A stretch of DNA of 64,000 bases. Origin: JBDHXE01 sp035445085 (lineage in GTDB: Bacteria; Bacteroidota; Ignavibacteria; Kapaibacteriales; UBA2268). The position numbers and the translations under genes were made by a program. Below are positions 10,296-19,267 of this stretch, one piece after another (position 1 is the first letter of the stretch; every line of letters starts with the position of its first letter). The stretch is taken from contig DAOMQA010000001.1 of assembly GCA_035445085.1 (NCBI GenBank), forward strand, positions 124,001 to 188,000, read 5' to 3'. The notes beneath the pieces were generated by a model. It worked only from the letters and a program-made list of their open reading frames with translations. It was not told the DNA's origin and searched no databases.

Positions 10296-11707
10296 AACAA
10301 TCCCATAATCATAATGACAGCAACCATCAAAATACAAATATAACTTACTTTATCTTTCACAGCAAACGCAATAGGATCATCATTCATTTGTTTCCTATCA
10401 GCTAAGAGCCACAGCCTTGAGCACCAATATAAAAAAACTGGCACAATTAAATACAAAACTTTAGGATGTTGATATAGTTGCATTACGTTAGGACTATTAA
10501 TATAAAATACAATTATAAGAATAGCAATCATACTTGAGCTAATACCAGTAACTTGTATGATATGTATATCTTCGGCTATATACCCCCTACCAGACAATAC
10601 TTTTTCTTTATAATTTTTTAATTCAGCAAACCTTTTTAATGCTCCCATTGAGAAAAAGAAAAATAAAGCAAACACTATCAGCCATTCGGATATTACGTTA
10701 TCTGAAACTACTGCACCAGCTTCAAGACGCAAAATATATAGTAGTGCCAAAGTAATAATATCAATTAAATATAATCCCTTAAGAATACTTGTATATAAGA
10801 ATGTCGTAATAGAATATATTATTAATACAAGGGTAAAATGATAGCTTAAATTTAAACTGATAGTAAAACCAATGATAATAAGCAAGAACGAATAAAGCAA
10901 TGCATTGCTTATCTTAAAATTACCAGCGGCTAAAGGTCTGTATTTTTTTGTAAAATGCAATCTATCGCTCTTCAAGTCCATCAAATCATTAAAGATATAA
11001 ATAGACGATGCTATGCAACTAAAAGATAAGAAAGCAATGATTAAATCTATATATGTATTAAAATTTGTGTTATGAGCTAATAGTGAAGGCGTAAAAATTA
11101 ACAAATTTTTAACCCACTGAAATACCCTAAATTGCTGTATTAATATTGATATAGTAGAAGTACTGCTATTGTCAAATACCTTTGTAACCTTGCTAATCTT
11201 TTTGGCTTGCTCTACCAATTTATTATCATTACTAACAATTAAAGCATTATTGCTATGCTTCCATACAGCTAAATCTTTGTAAGTATCTCCAACATAGTCA
11301 TAGCCTTTCTCTCCAAATCTATTTACAAGGTAATTTGCCTTTGAAGTAGATGTTAAGTTAATTCCATAACCCGAACCTATAGCGTCGTCAAAGAATTTAA
11401 ACCTTTTTTGAAATACATCTGCATACTCTTGGACGGCGGCTGTCACAAGGTAAATTATCCTCCCTTGTTTTTTCTCTTCAATCAAATAATTTCTAACTTC
11501 TTCATTTATAGGTATAGTATCAAAATCAATTTGTACTCTTTTTGACAATTGTTCCTTTAAAAACAATCTTCCTTTGAAAGCCCAACATATAATGAACAAT
11601 ATGTATATTGGATTTTGCTTTAAAAGCAAGGGTATTGCCTCGAGCATTAAATCCGTTTTAATCAAAGTACCGTCAAGGTCAACGCATAATGGCATATCAT
11701 TATTCAT
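10292..11707 (-). CDS. HAD phosphatase-UbiA prenyltransferase fusion (DPPR-synthase-like)
   Basis: The 471-residue protein joins two domains. Residues 1-~180 form a HAD hydrolase with the catalytic DLDGT (D10-T14) and the metal-binding GDTYKD near 140. Residues ~195-471 form an integral membrane UbiA prenyltransferase with about eight or nine helices and the prenyl-diphosphate motif NDLMDLKSD at 239-247 followed by KKYRPLAAG. That second motif closely resembles 5-phosphoribosyl-1-pyrophosphate:decaprenyl-phosphate phosphoribosyltransferase, the enzyme before DprE1. The HAD part could remove the 5-phosphate from the product, which would combine two pathway steps in one chain; this is inference. 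Start overlaps the glf stop as ATGA, and the stop overlaps the DprE1-like start, so translation is probably coupled. Confidence 0.88.
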   Translation of the reverse strand: MNNDMPLCVDLDGTLIKTDLMLEAIPLLLKQNPIYILFIICWAFKGRLFLKEQLSKRVQIDFDTIPINEEVRNYLIEEKKQGRIIYLVTAAVQEYADVFQKRFKFFDDAIGSGYGINLTSTSKANYLVNRFGEKGYDYVGDTYKDLAVWKHSNNALIVSNDNKLVEQAKKISKVTKVFDNSSTSTISILIQQFRVFQWVKNLLIFTPSLLAHNTNFNTYIDLIIAFLSFSCIASSIYIFNDLMDLKSDRLHFTKKYRPLAAGNFKISNALLYSFLLIIIGFTISLNLSYHFTLVLIIYSITTFLYTSILKGLYLIDIITLALLYILRLEAGAVVSDNVISEWLIVFALFFFFSMGALKRFAELKNYKEKVLSGRGYIAEDIHIIQVTGISSSMIAILIIVFYINSPNVMQLYQHPKVLYLIVPVFLYWCSRLWLLADRKQMNDDPIAFAVKDKVSYICILMVAVIMIMGLL

Positions 11708-12831
11708 CGTAGTTTTGCTATCCTTTTTTCAAAAATTTGCAATGCAACACCAACAATTTGGTCCATATTATAATATTTATAATCTGCTAAACGCCCGCAG
11801 AAAATGACTTTGTCTGCTATCTTATCTACTTCAATCTTATATTTTTGGAAAAGTTCATTATTCTCTGCTTTTGGAATTGGATAATACGGTTCGTTAGTTA
11901 GTTTATCGTATTGCTGTGGAAATTCATAAGCAATTGTAGTCTTGCTATGTTTTTGCTTTGTTAAATGCTTAAATTCAGTAATGCGGGTATAATCAAAGTT
12001 ATTTGGATAGTTAATTTGTGCAAGTTCTTGAAAATTATCAAAATCGAATGTTTGAAAATCAAATTTTAAGCTTCTATATGGTAATTCCCCATACATATAA
12101 TCAAAATAAGTGTCGATAGGTCCAGTATAAATTAGTTTATCATATTGGATGCCGCTTTTAATATCTTCAAAATCTGCATTAAGTAATATATGGATATTCT
12201 TGTGATTTAAGATGTTATTAAACATAGCTGTATAGCCATTTTGTGGTATCCCCTGATATGTATCTTGGAAATATCTATCATCTCGACTAATATAAACCGG
12301 AACACGGGCAGAAACAGAGCTATCTAATTCTTCAGGCTTCATTCCCCATTGTTTTAGAGTATAGCCATGAAAAACATTTTTATAAATATAATTTGCTAAG
12401 AAGTTTAAATCGCTGTCTTTAGTCTCTAACATTTTGAGAATAGGAATTTTAAGCCCAAAGCCATAATTTTCAATTAATTTATTTTGTAGTTTTTCTGCAT
12501 AAGCTTTTGGAAAAACTTGGTCGATACTATTTAAGTTAAATGGTACAGGTATAGCCTTACCTTCTACAATAGCTTTAACGTGGTGGATATGCCTATTCCA
12601 TTTGGTAAAAATTGAAAGATAGTCCCAAACTTTCTTTGACAAAGTATGAAAAATATGAGGTCCAAACTTATGCACTAAAATTCCATTCTCATCATAATAG
12701 TCGAAAGCATTACCAGCTATATGGCTTCTTTTATCTATAATTAGGCATTTTTTGTCTAATTGCGTTGCAATCCTTTCGGCTAACACTGAGCCAGCATACC
12801 CAGCTCCTACTATCAAATAATCGTATTTCAT
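11704..12831 (-). CDS. glf: UDP-galactopyranose mutase
   Basis: Glf converts UDP-galactopyranose into UDP-galactofuranose, the donor for galactofuranose in O-antigens and arabinogalactan-like polymers. The 375-residue product begins with the FAD-binding YLIVGAGYAGSVLAERIA (GxGxxG). It continues with family blocks such as HKFGPHIFHTLSKKVWDY, YTLKQWGMKPEEL, a conserved RDDRYFQDTYQGIPQNGYT region and TRITEFKHL. The length agrees with typical bacterial Glf. Its start overlaps the flippase stop by ATGA and its stop overlaps the HAD-UbiA start by ATGA. Together with the DprE1-like oxidase this points to a furanose-rich envelope glycan. Confidence 0.96.
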   Translation of the reverse strand: MKYDYLIVGAGYAGSVLAERIATQLDKKCLIIDKRSHIAGNAFDYYDENGILVHKFGPHIFHTLSKKVWDYLSIFTKWNRHIHHVKAIVEGKAIPVPFNLNSIDQVFPKAYAEKLQNKLIENYGFGLKIPILKMLETKDSDLNFLANYIYKNVFHGYTLKQWGMKPEELDSSVSARVPVYISRDDRYFQDTYQGIPQNGYTAMFNNILNHKNIHILLNADFEDIKSGIQYDKLIYTGPIDTYFDYMYGELPYRSLKFDFQTFDFDNFQELAQINYPNNFDYTRITEFKHLTKQKHSKTTIAYEFPQQYDKLTNEPYYPIPKAENNELFQKYKIEVDKIADKVIFCGRLADYKYYNMDQIVGVALQIFEKRIAKLR

Positions 12832-14267
12832 CGTTTAATTAATGATTTGAGTTCACTTATACTTAAAACTTTTAAAGCAAGAGACATACCAAAATATAAA
12901 ACAGTACTACTAATAATTCTTAATATCGGGCTTAAGTAATCGCTTACAAAATAGATAGGAAGAAATGAAAGCATTAATATTGGAACAAATTGTACTATTT
13001 CTTTCAAGTATATTTTAGCATGTACTTTTTTAAAGATTATAATTATGCTTACTAATACTCCAAATTCACAAAGTATAGTTGCAAAGGCAGAACCATACAT
13101 TCCATATTTCGGTATTAAAACAATATTTAATATTATATTTAATATAAGTCCTATTAAATTCGCAAATACCACTTTCTTTTCTTGCTTCCACGAAATTAAT
13201 GGCGCAAAATAGATTGATATTAAAAACTGAATAAGAATAGTAAATGATAATACTTTTAATATCGAATCGGTATTGGTATATTTATCGCCTAATAATACAA
13301 CTACATAATCAGCCATAAAAAACAAATACCCAAAAACTAAGAAGGCTGTTAATGATTGTAATTTAGTATATTTAGATATTATATTATCTCGTTCTTGGAA
13401 TGTTTCTTTTTGAGATATTTGTGGAAAAAATGCACTTTGCAGTATGAGCGATGGCAAAATGGCGAAAAATATTACTTGATGAGCGGCTCCATAGATTCCT
13501 GTTTCAAAGTCTCCTCTAAACATTCCAAGTAATGTAATATCAATATTATTATATAATGTTGATATTAAAAAAATTAGACCAATTGAAAAAGCTTCACGGG
13601 ATACATTAGCCCATTCTTTCAGATTGAAATTAAAAGAAAATGAATTGTATTTTTTCAAATAATAGATTAACATTATTATAGCATTTATGCACATTGAGGC
13701 ACTAATAATAACAACTGCCAAAGTTAGGTCATTGCTACTTTTAATTAACACTATAATACAAATAAAATTAAGTAAGTATACACCTATGGTGCGAATAGCA
13801 ATTACTTCCATTTGTTCTATTGCCTGAAAGTACCAGTTCAGCATTATAGCGTTAGTAAATAATGTGATACCATATATATACACTAAGTGTTGATTTTGGG
13901 ATAATTCTGGCTTATTAAGAATTAATATTTGAACAACAATAACAAGCGCCAAAAAAGATACAAAAGCTATAAATAATCTTATACTAACTATTAAATCAAC
14001 AAATTTCTTGCTTAGTAATCTATCTTTGGCTATTTCTCTGATTCCTACTTGATCGTAGCCTAAAGCAACTAGTATAAGGAAGTATTGTACTAATGATTTT
14101 GTGAAGTTAAGTATTCCATTACTCTCTGGACCAATTACTTTTATCAAATATATAGTATAAATAATGGCAAGTCCTTTACTCGCCATTTCTGCTATTGATA
14201 AAGAAAATATATTTTTTAATAATTTTGTTTTAGAGTCCATTTTATTTAAGAATATACTTCCTTCCAA
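12828..14267 (-). CDS. Wzx/RfbX-type polysaccharide flippase
   Basis: This 479-residue polytopic membrane protein has about 12-14 predicted hydrophobic helices along its whole length. Near the N-terminus it has the oligosaccharide-flippase (MOP superfamily) pattern LSIAEMASKGLAIIYTIYLI and then GPESNGILNFTKS. Such proteins move undecaprenyl-linked oligosaccharide units across the inner membrane. The first possible start at 14267 overlaps the upstream GH57 gene by 22 bases. A second ATG at 14240, five bases after that stop, would give a 470-residue protein starting MDSKTKLLKNIF and is at least as likely. Its place before glf supports a role in exporting the operon's polysaccharide. No glycosyltransferases are in the operon, so the repeat unit is presumably assembled elsewhere. 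Confidence 0.9.
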   Translation of the reverse strand: MEGSIFLNKMDSKTKLLKNIFSLSIAEMASKGLAIIYTIYLIKVIGPESNGILNFTKSLVQYFLILVALGYDQVGIREIAKDRLLSKKFVDLIVSIRLFIAFVSFLALVIVVQILILNKPELSQNQHLVYIYGITLFTNAIMLNWYFQAIEQMEVIAIRTIGVYLLNFICIIVLIKSSNDLTLAVVIISASMCINAIIMLIYYLKKYNSFSFNFNLKEWANVSREAFSIGLIFLISTLYNNIDITLLGMFRGDFETGIYGAAHQVIFFAILPSLILQSAFFPQISQKETFQERDNIISKYTKLQSLTAFLVFGYLFFMADYVVVLLGDKYTNTDSILKVLSFTILIQFLISIYFAPLISWKQEKKVVFANLIGLILNIILNIVLIPKYGMYGSAFATILCEFGVLVSIIIIFKKVHAKIYLKEIVQFVPILMLSFLPIYFVSDYLSPILRIISSTVLYFGMSLALKVLSISELKSLIKR

Positions 14268-15973
14268 TCGTTTAGGTCCAATTCTGGAAATATAGAATTT
14301 CTTTTTTCGGTCTCTTCCAAATACTTTAGGTCATTTTGTGGCAAAACTTGCTTGTCCATATATTTTTCTAAGGAATCACATAATCTATTAAAATCAGAAT
14401 GATGGTTTGCAAACCTCATCTCTGCATAATCTTTGGCTGACTCTGTATAAATTAAGAACTGCCAATCTGATGATTGTAATAATAAAAGCTCTTTTAATAT
14501 TTGTAAAAGAATTCTTTTTCCTTGAGCATCAATGTTTTCATTAAAGTATTGTCGATATAGATTATCAAACCTTAATTCATCATTATAAATACTCTCCCAA
14601 GTCCACTTATTTTCCTCATTACTCCATACTGTATGGTCATTATTAACTCCCCATGAACCTTCAGGAATAGAAATAATTTCTTTAGGATTTATTATTCTAT
14701 ATTGTTCTTCAGCGGTTACCATATTAACATAGGGCGACTGGTGAAGTCCTTTAATTACAGAACGTAAAAATTCTGGACCCTCGAACCACCAATGACCAAA
14801 TAATTCAGTATCAAATGGTGTAGTAACTGTAGATAATTTGCCAGACTGTGCATTATAATAATTTGAGGCATTTTCTAAATTATGAATAAAATGATTTGAC
14901 TGTTTATCAATTTTATCCTTAGTCCAATCTGGATGATATAATGTTTTATACATCATATCAGCTTTGCTATCAGTAACTCTCCAATATCTATGCATAGATG
15001 GGAAATGTTTTTTATGAAAATCTAAATAATCTGGCTCGGCAGGGTAGCCAATTTGCCCGCTCCACACTTGCATAGATAAATCGTGATGTCTTGTAAAAAT
15101 TGCGGCTGTACCATATTCTATTTTTTCTGATGAAGCAACCTCATAAATCCTTAGTGGATTTTTGTCGAATTCCCAATTTTTATGAATAAAGTTAGGTGAA
15201 TTAAATGGAACAAATCCTTCCTTATTATTTGCCGTAAATTCTCCTATTGGACTCATTCTTTTGAGTAAATCCTCATCTGTTACAAAATATTTTATACCGT
15301 GTGTAGCTAAAATTTGCTCAACCCCAGTTCTTAATTTTTTTGAATTAAAGGGAGTAATTGGTAAGTAGGTTTGCCATTCATACGACGGTCTATAGGCGCA
15401 TTCTGGCAACCATATTCCTTTAGGCTCTCTCCCAAAGTATTTTTTATAGTTTTTAACGGCTGTAGCTACTTGTAGATTTATGCTTTTATCAAATCCTAAT
15501 AAAGGGAAATACCCATGCGTGGCGCCACACGTCATAATTTCGATAGCATTTTGGTCTTGAAGCTGTTTAAGTCCATTTATTATAGATGAGTCATATTTCT
15601 TAATGTAATCTTCTTTTTTATTTGTGTACCACTCTTCCCAAAAATTGGTTAGCCAAATATGGTGTTCGTCATAGCCCCAATTTTTAAAGTTTTGCCTATC
15701 TTCTTGAGCAGATTTGATTTTTTGCTCACAGTATTCGATAAAAATTTTCTTAAAGTCTTTATGCTCTAATTGCTCGCATAAAATAGGCGATATATCTAAT
15801 GTAACTTTAGGAACTATCCCTTCACTTAAGCAATCATTAAAAACGTTTAACAAAGGGATGTAGCATTCGGCAACTGCTTCGCTAAGCCAATCTACCCCGT
15901 GGGGCCAATTGCCATGATGCAGTACCCAAGGCAAGTGAGTATGTAATATTAAAACATAATTTCCAGAGTGCAT
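14246..15973 (-). CDS. GH57 (DUF1957) 1,4-alpha-glucan branching enzyme
   Basis: GH57 branching enzymes introduce alpha-1,6 branches in glycogen. The 575-residue protein has the family order: N-terminal LILHTHLPWV, the nucleophile region KGIWLPECAYRPS with E191, and the acid region TPFDTELFGHWWFEGPEF with D388, then a helical C-terminal domain. Both catalytic positions are therefore present. It is the first gene of the minus-strand operon and transcription probably begins in the 246-base gap shared with the divergent DUF2851 gene. Its presence ahead of a flippase and glf is odd for a pure glycogen gene. It could serve storage glycogen (glgP is 8 kb away) or remodel an alpha-glucan; the motifs do not decide which. 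Confidence 0.9.
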   Translation of the reverse strand: MHSGNYVLILHTHLPWVLHHGNWPHGVDWLSEAVAECYIPLLNVFNDCLSEGIVPKVTLDISPILCEQLEHKDFKKIFIEYCEQKIKSAQEDRQNFKNWGYDEHHIWLTNFWEEWYTNKKEDYIKKYDSSIINGLKQLQDQNAIEIMTCGATHGYFPLLGFDKSINLQVATAVKNYKKYFGREPKGIWLPECAYRPSYEWQTYLPITPFNSKKLRTGVEQILATHGIKYFVTDEDLLKRMSPIGEFTANNKEGFVPFNSPNFIHKNWEFDKNPLRIYEVASSEKIEYGTAAIFTRHHDLSMQVWSGQIGYPAEPDYLDFHKKHFPSMHRYWRVTDSKADMMYKTLYHPDWTKDKIDKQSNHFIHNLENASNYYNAQSGKLSTVTTPFDTELFGHWWFEGPEFLRSVIKGLHQSPYVNMVTAEEQYRIINPKEIISIPEGSWGVNNDHTVWSNEENKWTWESIYNDELRFDNLYRQYFNENIDAQGKRILLQILKELLLLQSSDWQFLIYTESAKDYAEMRFANHHSDFNRLCDSLEKYMDKQVLPQNDLKYLEETEKRNSIFPELDLNDWKEVYS

Positions 15974-16219
15974 TATACCCCCATATTTCCTAATAAGAAA
16001 ATCCTTTAAGTTTCAAAAATACTTATTTTCATCACTAATTTCAAATAATGTCAATATATAAATTAGTAGCTATATTAATTTGGTTTAATCAACTTCTCTA
16101 TACACTCTTTTTTTACACTTCTATTGAAAAAATAAATCTGAAATAATTATTATATAATATTAGAAATATTTTTGCTAATTTAGAATTGGTTTAATTATCA
16201 ATACGGTCTAATAATTATT

Positions 16220-17209
16220 ATGCAAGAAGATGAATTATTTTATCAAAAAAAAGTATTTAACTCTATATCCGACCCTAGCAGTCTATTTACCACTACAAGT
16301 GGCAAAAGATTGCAGTTTTTATCGCCAGGTAAAATCAAAAGAACTGGACCTGACTTTGAAGATATTGCTATTTTGATAAACGGCTTTTTAGTTGTTGGCG
16401 ATTGTGAATTTCATATAAATAGTTCAGATTGGGTAGGACATCGGCACGAGGACAACGATAAGTATAAAACGGTTATCTTGCATATAGTGTTGAATAATGA
16501 TACACAAATCAAAGGTGCTTTTGAGACATTAGTTTTAAGCAAAGAATTATTGCAAGATAGCTCTGACACTAATACTGAAGAATCGACCCCAGAAGTAGAA
16601 GAAATACAAAATTTTGCCTTATTAAGGCTTTTAAGAAAAACATCTGTGGCAAAAAATCTCTTAAATCATCATTCTTTACAAGATACCTTACAAATCTTGT
16701 CGCAAGAATTTATTCATCAATATGAATCAAAGCTACATCGCCCTAAATATAAACAAGCAAATTTAAGTAATTTAATTGACTCTATTTCTGATTCGGAACT
16801 ATACAACTTTGTAGTAGCAATATCAGAAAATAAGAGTATTTCTATTCCTGACAAACTACAATCATTAGTAAGAACAAAACTTTTGAACGAAGGTCCACAC
16901 CTAAGACGAGAATTAATACTAAACGCTGTTATCCCCTTAGTTTTATCTTTAGCTAACGACGAAAATCGTATAAATATTTTTGTATGGTATTGGTCTACCC
17001 CAGCTCTAAATTCCTATGGCATATTGAATAGAAAATTTCCTAATAAACCACAAAACTTCCTATGGCAACAGCAAGGAATGTTAGAATATTTACGCGAATA
17101 TGGCAAACGTACAAATATTATAGCAGAATCATTTAGACGCTATGACTTCTTTGAAGTTCTTAGCTTCTACAAGCATGGTAGATTACCTTTAGAGTTATTA
17201 GAAAATTAG
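16220..17209 (+). CDS. DUF2851 family protein
   Basis: This 329-residue protein matches DUF2851, a family found mainly in Bacteroidota and Chlorobiota, by its blocks KRLQFLSPGKIKRTGPDFED, VVGDCEFHINSSDWVGHRHE and KYKTVILHIVL. The acidic and His-rich block near residues 75-90 suggests metal or nucleic-acid binding, but no reaction is established to my knowledge. No signal peptide or membrane helix is visible, so a cytoplasmic location is expected. It is divergent from the GH57 operon. Its TAG stop overlaps the TAA of the converging Gfo/Idh/MocA gene within the four bases TTAG, so no spacer exists between the two 3' ends. Confidence 0.85.
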   Translation: MQEDELFYQKKVFNSISDPSSLFTTTSGKRLQFLSPGKIKRTGPDFEDIAILINGFLVVGDCEFHINSSDWVGHRHEDNDKYKTVILHIVLNNDTQIKGAFETLVLSKELLQDSSDTNTEESTPEVEEIQNFALLRLLRKTSVAKNLLNHHSLQDTLQILSQEFIHQYESKLHRPKYKQANLSNLIDSISDSELYNFVVAISENKSISIPDKLQSLVRTKLLNEGPHLRRELILNAVIPLVLSLANDENRINIFVWYWSTPALNSYGILNRKFPNKPQNFLWQQQGMLEYLREYGKRTNIIAESFRRYDFFEVLSFYKHGRLPLELLEN

Positions 17210-18186
17210 CCAATAATTTTAACAATTTCTTCGGCAACCCTTAGTGCTTCGGATGCTTCGTTAGCATTCACTGCAATAGGTATATTATCTTGTATTGCTG
17301 CAACAAAAGCGTTTTGCTCTTCAGCTATTGCATTAATTTTGTCTATGTGTGGTTTTTCAAAGTATATATTTCTATTATTAGAACCAGTATCAATAGACCC
17401 CAACATCATAGCAGGTACCCCATCAGTAGAATTTAGCCCTTCATCATATATTTTATATATTTCTACATTCTGCTCTTGAAAATCTAAAGAAATATAAGCA
17501 TCTTTCTGGAATATACGCATTTTTCGCATAGGATTTGCTGATATTCTGGAGGCTGTAATATTTGCTGTAAGACCATTCTCAAATTTTAACCTAGCGTTGG
17601 CTATATCTATACTATCGCTTAATACAGAAACTCCATTAGCATCAATATTAGTTATTTTTGATTTTGCAAGCCAGAGGATAATGTCTATATCGTGTATCAT
17701 TAAATCATGAATAACAGACACATCTAAAGCTCGAGGTTTGAATTGACTCAATCTATGTGCTTCAATAAAAAGCGGATTGATATTATATGCCTTAATTGCT
17801 TTAATTGCGGGATTAAACCTTTCTACATGCCCTACTTGAATTAGTACTTTATTTTTTTTAGCACTTTCAATTAAATCGATAGATTCTTGATAAGTATTTG
17901 TAATTGGTTTTTCAATTAAGCAATGTTTACCACTTTGTATACATTGCTTAGCTACTTCCCAATGATAAATCGTAGGAACAGCAATAGTTGTAGCATCAGA
18001 ATTTTCAATTACCTCCTCAATAGAATTGAAATTTGTGCAATTATAATCATTAGATATTTTATTTGATTTTTCTTTATCTACATCAAAAATACCAACCAAT
18101 TCGACATTAGGGTTTAGCGACCATAATTTAGTATGAATACTGCCAAGGTGGCCAGCTCCAACTACAGATACCTTCAGTTTTGACAT
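17206..18186 (-). CDS. Gfo/Idh/MocA-family NAD(P)-dependent oxidoreductase
   Basis: The 326-residue protein has an N-terminal Rossmann fold (VSVVGAGHLGSIHTKLW, then GIFDVDKEK) and the family signature HCLIEKPIT with the catalytic Lys of EKP. QVGHVERFNPA and the histidine-containing HDLMIHDIDIILWL segment follow. Members oxidise sugar hydroxyls or similar substrates. The GHVERFNP block resembles enzymes annotated as UDP-N-acetylglucosamine 3-dehydrogenase (GnnA), which supply an aminosugar for lipid A. That substrate is a suggestion and a GnnB aminotransferase is not adjacent. The gene may be read together with the upstream Xer gene on the same strand, 52 bases away. Confidence 0.88.
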   Translation of the reverse strand: MSKLKVSVVGAGHLGSIHTKLWSLNPNVELVGIFDVDKEKSNKISNDYNCTNFNSIEEVIENSDATTIAVPTIYHWEVAKQCIQSGKHCLIEKPITNTYQESIDLIESAKKNKVLIQVGHVERFNPAIKAIKAYNINPLFIEAHRLSQFKPRALDVSVIHDLMIHDIDIILWLAKSKITNIDANGVSVLSDSIDIANARLKFENGLTANITASRISANPMRKMRIFQKDAYISLDFQEQNVEIYKIYDEGLNSTDGVPAMMLGSIDTGSNNRNIYFEKPHIDKINAIAEEQNAFVAAIQDNIPIAVNANEASEALRVAEEIVKIIG

Positions 18187-18238
18187 TTTTTAACTTTTAG
18201 TTTAAATTATAAATAAGCATCGTTACATGGACGAATGA

Positions 18239-19135
18239 TTAAGATTTTGGATGTGCTTTTTTATATTGCTCTTTTAATCTTTCAATTGATAGATGCGTGT
18301 AAATCTGTGTTGTATTAAGCGATGAGTGCCCCAGCATTTCGCCTACACTTCTAATATCAGCCCCATTATCTAATAAGTGTGTTGCAAATGTATGCCTTAA
18401 GGTATGCGGGCTTTTTTTGCTTACTTCGGTTTTACCTTGCATTCGACTCTTAATTATCTTATAAGCCATTGCTGGACTTAGCCTTTTTCCTTTCTTATCA
18501 ATAAACAATGGGCATTCATAGTTAGACTTAGTTAAAGCAAGTAATGTTTTTTTATAATCATAATATAAGTTAATAAATGTATGAGTTATTGGCACTACTC
18601 TTTCTTTGTTGCCCTTCCCTACAACTCTAATTATTGCCTCACTTGCATTAATACTATCTATATTAAGCTGCAATGCCTCGCTTATACGTAAACCAGAGCC
18701 ATATAATAATTCGATTAAAGTTCTATCGCGAATATCCCAAATATTATCAAGTTCAATATCATTTATGATGTTGAGTATCTCACTCTTTTGAATGTATTGT
18801 GGTAGCCTTTTGGCTTTTTTGGGAGATAGCACTGCTTGAGCAGGGTTATGTACTATTATTTCTTTCTTCTTAAGATACTTAAAAAATGATTTTACAGCTG
18901 AAATGCGTTGCTTTAAAGTAGCACGCTTATAGCCTTTATCATCTAACCAACCAAGGTATGGTTTGATATCTTCACTTTCTATACACTCAATTTGTGGTGA
19001 TGCTTCATAAAATTCTTTAAAGAAAGAAATGAACTCTTCTAATCCATATTTATAAGAAATAATTGTGTTGTGCGAATAAGATTTCTCGCTTTGGCAATAC
19101 ACCAAAAATTTTATAATCAATTGTTCAATGTTCAT
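18239..19135 (-). CDS. xerD: Tyrosine recombinase XerC/XerD
   Basis: Xer recombinases resolve chromosome dimers at dif sites. I place the start at the ATG at 19135, giving MNIEQLIIKF and 298 residues, the normal Xer length. The longer reading from 19228 adds 31 hydrophobic residues that do not belong to the family. All catalytic residues are visible in this numbering: R150 (GSGLRISEAL), K174 (VGKGNKER), H244 and R247 (HTLRHTFATH), H270 (LGHSSLNTT) and Y279 (YTHL). The N-terminal SAM-like domain has SYSHNTIISYKYGLEEF. The XerC versus XerD choice cannot be made from sequence alone, and many relatives of this lineage have only one or two such genes. Neighbours are chromosomal, not phage. Confidence 0.9.
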   Translation of the reverse strand: MNIEQLIIKFLVYCQSEKSYSHNTIISYKYGLEEFISFFKEFYEASPQIECIESEDIKPYLGWLDDKGYKRATLKQRISAVKSFFKYLKKKEIIVHNPAQAVLSPKKAKRLPQYIQKSEILNIINDIELDNIWDIRDRTLIELLYGSGLRISEALQLNIDSINASEAIIRVVGKGNKERVVPITHTFINLYYDYKKTLLALTKSNYECPLFIDKKGKRLSPAMAYKIIKSRMQGKTEVSKKSPHTLRHTFATHLLDNGADIRSVGEMLGHSSLNTTQIYTHLSIERLKEQYKKAHPKS

Positions 19136-19267
19136 AATCCAAATACAACAAAAAGTAAGCCAAAAATAATTCTTTAAAAATTGAAATATGCTTGAAAAAA
19201 TACAATAATATAATGTATATTTATTCATTACTAAATTGATTAAACGATTTATTTGTTTGTGGTGTAT

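Noticed and set aside
10296..10337. Longer start for the DprE1-like gene
   Set aside because: It lies inside the HAD-UbiA gene; the ATGA overlap start at 10295 is more economical.
18239..19228. Longer Xer start and a mobile integrase interpretation
   Set aside because: The extra 31 residues are hydrophobic and not family-like. Length, motifs and housekeeping neighbours fit a chromosomal XerC/D, and no attachment sites are seen.
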